From the NCBI RefSeq assembly GCF_034058155.1, contig NZ_CP139148.1, positions 3,596,001-3,660,000 of the forward strand: a stretch of DNA of 64,000 nt, in the 5' to 3' direction. A program made the translations under genes and the position numbers. This document shows positions 61,709-64,000 of this stretch, piece by piece. A model generated the notes under the pieces. That model was not told the origin of the DNA. It searched no databases and saw only the letters and a program-made list of their open reading frames with translations. The stretch's first letter is position 1; every line of letters starts with the position of its first letter. This DNA comes from Flavobacterium sp. KACC 22761 (GTDB lineage: Bacteria > Bacteroidota > Bacteroidia > Flavobacteriales > Flavobacteriaceae).

Positions 61709-62751
61709 TGTTCTAAAGTTATTTGCAGTTTTACATTATACATTCCGTTTGGCGCGATTCCGGCTTTTAGGGAATGTTTGTTTGGGTATATTAAATGCAG
61801 TCGGCGTTTTGTATTTGTTAAGCCAATGCCACCTTCATTTGTGGTCGAAGATTTTTCGAAATAGGTATTTTCGACTTCAAATTCTAAGTTGTTTCCATTC
61901 TGCGTAAGCGTAATATGTATTTCGCTTTTATCAGTAGCATGAATTCCGTGTTTAAAAGCATTTTCAACCAAAGGCAAAAGCAACATTGGAACAATTGGAT
62001 AATCCTGAATCGTTTCTGGAATATTAGTAGTAATGGTCAGTTTGCTGTTGGCACGAAGTTTCATCAAGGCAATAAAATCTCTCATAAATTCGGCTTCTTT
62101 GAGTAAGGTTGTTCTTTCTTCAGTACTATAAAGCAAGTAACGCATCATTCGGCTTAAAGTGTGAAGCGCATTTCTGGAATCTTCAATATTTGAATACGTA
62201 AGCGAATAAATGCTATTAAGCGAATTAAAGAAAAAGTGCGGATTTATTTGAGCCTTCAGCATTGCCAACTCAGCCATGGTTTTGTCTTGTTCGAGTTTTT
62301 GCTTGTGTTGTGCGGCTTTTTGCCAATATTGCAACATTGACCAGCTGGTGCTGATTCCTAAAACCAAAAGCGTAAGCATTAAGACATAATTGTCAAAATA
62401 AGGGCTTTTATATTTTTTGAATCCTATAATCGCACTGATTTTAGCATGTAGATCGGTCTGTGAAGTATAGAGATAGGCAATAAATTGCATGGCAAAAATG
62501 GTAAGAAATGCCCAAATCAAAAAAGGTGACGTATTGTCTTTGATAATGGTTTTTGGAACAATGATTTTAGCATTAGAATAAAAAATGAGTATCAAAAGTG
62601 TCAGCACAATCATCTGCCAAAGCCAAAATACAGATGGAAGAACCACATTCCAAGTTAAAGGAATGTAAAACAGCATGATAAAACCCAATAATAACCAGCC
62701 CAGAATGTGCAGTCCGGTAAATAAATAAGGTCTGTAAATGTTTGATGCCAT
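61705..62751 (-). CDS. LytS-type sensor histidine kinase
   Basis: A 348-residue membrane kinase. The start is the ATG at 62751 (MASNIYRPYLF); 25 upstream residues in frame are not conserved. Four transmembrane helices (about 10-150) precede a His_kinase domain with its histidine in AQINPHFFFNSLNSIYSLT, and an ATPase domain with LLLPLVENAFKHG and GIGLTNTKRRL. It partners the LytTR regulator. No ligand-binding domain is visible beyond the membrane part. Confidence 0.92.
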   Translation of the reverse strand: MASNIYRPYLFTGLHILGWLLLGFIMLFYIPLTWNVVLPSVFWLWQMIVLTLLILIFYSNAKIIVPKTIIKDNTSPFLIWAFLTIFAMQFIAYLYTSQTDLHAKISAIIGFKKYKSPYFDNYVLMLTLLVLGISTSWSMLQYWQKAAQHKQKLEQDKTMAELAMLKAQINPHFFFNSLNSIYSLTYSNIEDSRNALHTLSRMMRYLLYSTEERTTLLKEAEFMRDFIALMKLRANSKLTITTNIPETIQDYPIVPMLLLPLVENAFKHGIHATDKSEIHITLTQNGNNLEFEVENTYFEKSSTTNEGGIGLTNTKRRLHLIYPNKHSLKAGIAPNGMYNVKLQITLEQ

Positions 62752-62866
62752 TATATTTTTTGATTTTTTAAAGACAATATTACATTTTATTTGAATACAA
62801 TAATGAAGCAATCGCCCAAAATACATTTATAGTCTTTAAAAACCATTTTATAGCCGATAAGTCAGG

Positions 62867-62886
62867 AATTAAACGAGCGTTTAATT
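62867..62886. promoter_or_regulatory. Perfect palindromic operator before the RND operon
   Basis: AATTAAACG-AG-CGTTTAATT is a perfect 9-base dyad in the 269-base divergent region between the LytS gene and the RND fusion gene. The form is like a TetR-type operator; no TetR gene is in the window. Confidence 0.6.
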
Positions 62887-63020
62887 TTTAAAGTAATTTC
62901 ATCGGGTGTAAAACTATCTCTATCGATTGTCTCTTGCCGTACGTCTATTCGAAAAATTTTGCGTGTTCTATTTTAGTTCTTTTGCTTGTTAATAAATAGA
63001 AAATCTCATAATTCATCAAA

Positions 63021-64000
63021 ATGAATAAGCAATCTTTTTTTAGTATTCTAACCGCTGCGGTGATTCTTTCTTCATGTGGCAATAAAAATGATAAGTCGGC
63101 TCAGGCCGGAGGTGCTCCACAGGTAAAAGAATATAAAACGCTGACCTTACAACCTGAATCTGCAACTATGTATAGTGATTATCCTGCAAGCATTCAGGGA
63201 CAACAAAACATTGAAATTCGCCCAAGAGTTGAAGGTTATATCGATAAGATTTTTGTAGATGAAGGTGCGGTTGTAAAAGTTGGACAGCCTTTGTTCAAAA
63301 TTAGTGCGCCAGAATATGAGCAACAAGTTCGTACGGCATCTGCAAGCATTAAAAGTGCGCAGGCTGATGTTAGCGCTGCAAAATTGGCAGTAAACAAAGT
63401 AAAGCCATTAGTTGAAAAAGGAATCATCAGTAAATACGATTTAGAGTCTGCGCAATATACTTATGAATCGGCTTTGGCTTCTTTGGCTCAAGCCAATGCA
63501 AGTTTGGTGAATGCCAAAACTAATTTAGGATATACAACAGTAACAAGTCCAGTTAATGGTGTTGTTGGTTCAATTCCGTTTCGTTTAGGAAGTTTGGTAA
63601 GTTCAAATACTGCCGAGGCTTTAACGACAGTTTCAAGCATTGGAAATGTGTACGCATACTTCGCTATAAATGAAAAGAAACTTTTAGATTTTACACAGAG
63701 CTCGTCTCCGGGTTCGACATTGGCACAAAAAATCCAAAATATGCCAGCAGTTTCATTACTTCTTTCTGATGGTTCACCTTATCCAGAAAAAGGACGCGTT
63801 GAAACCGTAAACGGATTAATTAATACCGAAACAGGTTCGGTTACTTTCAGAGCGCGTTTTGCCAATCCAAAAAGTATTATCAGAAGTGGAAGCAGCACAA
63901 CAGTTCGAATTCCAACTGATGTAAAAGATGCTATAATTATTCCGCAAAGCGCAACCTATGAACTTCAAGATAAGCTTTTTGCAGTGGTTGTTGGGAAAGA
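63021..64000 (+). CDS. RND multidrug-efflux membrane-fusion lipoprotein (AcrA type), 3' truncated
   Basis: Open from the ATG at 63021 to the end of the window (about 326 residues). It has a lipoprotein signal peptide with lipobox ILSSC (Cys19), a lipoyl half around IEIRPRVEGYIDKIFVDEGAVVKVGQPLFKI, a coiled-coil hairpin (about 100-150), the second lipoyl half (YTTVTSPVNGVVGSIPF) and the barrel domain. The AcrA/MexA pattern points to a drug or organic-compound pump, unlike the metal system at 32289. An AcrB-like gene should follow outside the window. Confidence 0.9.
   Translation, partial: MNKQSFFSILTAAVILSSCGNKNDKSAQAGGAPQVKEYKTLTLQPESATMYSDYPASIQGQQNIEIRPRVEGYIDKIFVDEGAVVKVGQPLFKISAPEYEQQVRTASASIKSAQADVSAAKLAVNKVKPLVEKGIISKYDLESAQYTYESALASLAQANASLVNAKTNLGYTTVTSPVNGVVGSIPFRLGSLVSSNTAEALTTVSSIGNVYAYFAINEKKLLDFTQSSSPGSTLAQKIQNMPAVSLLLSDGSPYPEKGRVETVNGLINTETGSVTFRARFANPKSIIRSGSSTTVRIPTDVKDAIIIPQSATYELQDKLFAVVVGK

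Overview
The window comes from a member of the Bacteroidota, most likely Flavobacterium or a close relative. It is AT-rich, has almost no Shine-Dalgarno sequences, and shows promoters of the TTTG / TAnnTTTG type. The gene families are typical of flavobacteria: DUF4142 lipoproteins, DUF6660, Bacteroidota GH2 enzymes, a TonB receptor with a carboxypeptidase-like plug extension, LytS/LytTR pairs and CheR/CheB linked to hybrid kinases. Intergenic spaces carry palindromic and short-period tandem repeats of at least eight families. I see no tRNA, rRNA, CRISPR array, IS element or prophage.

Layout. 1-1776: the 3' part of a GH2 glycosidase. 1922-5947: an AraC regulator, a cupin, a zinc alcohol dehydrogenase and an aldo/keto reductase, which look like a carbonyl or electrophile detoxification group. 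6272-9152: small envelope and secreted proteins. 9469-15288: a stress and DNA-maintenance island (DUF7218-like, topoisomerase IB, DUF1328, DUF5661, a hyper-acidic protein, YciE/YciF ferritin-like, Nei/Fpg glycosylase, DUF72, general stress flavoprotein). 15479-19183: a single-domain response regulator convergent with a six-PAS kinase. 19412-22246: small genes, a SemiSWEET transporter and a GsP39-like dehydrogenase. 22522-29184: a compact signalling operon (REC-kinase, CHASE3-HAMP-GAF-kinase with three REC domains, REC, CheR, CheB). 29658-31565: two outer-membrane proteins. 31858-40479: a divalent-metal efflux locus (DUF6660, CzcA-type RND pump, TolC-like, membrane fusion lipoprotein, Zn/Cd P-type ATPase).

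40476-46193: a TPR/DUF6624 protein, a glyoxalase-fold protein, an arylsulfatase, DUF1810 and a DapB-like protein. 46194-48949: a succinate dehydrogenase/fumarate reductase A-B pair with no membrane-anchor gene. 49190-51584: a zincin-like secreted protein and an HxlR/azoreductase divergent pair with clear operators. 51585-52233: a deletion scar holding the tails of two genes, surrounded by palindromes. 52234-58923: a siderophore-type TonB receptor, a luciferase-like monooxygenase, a TauE/DUF1634 pair, a DsbA-like protein and an HxlR regulator. 58996-60958: thioredoxin-fold secreted proteins and DUF3861. 60977-62751: a LytS/LytTR two-component system, divergent from the start of an RND efflux operon at 63021 that runs off the window.

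The most unusual points are the kinase-CheR-CheB module without any chemoreceptor, the orphan sdhAB pair, the divergent-gene deletion scar, and a palindromic repeat that has become the lipoprotein signal peptide of the metal-efflux fusion protein. Function calls rest on reading the protein sequences by eye; no database search was run.
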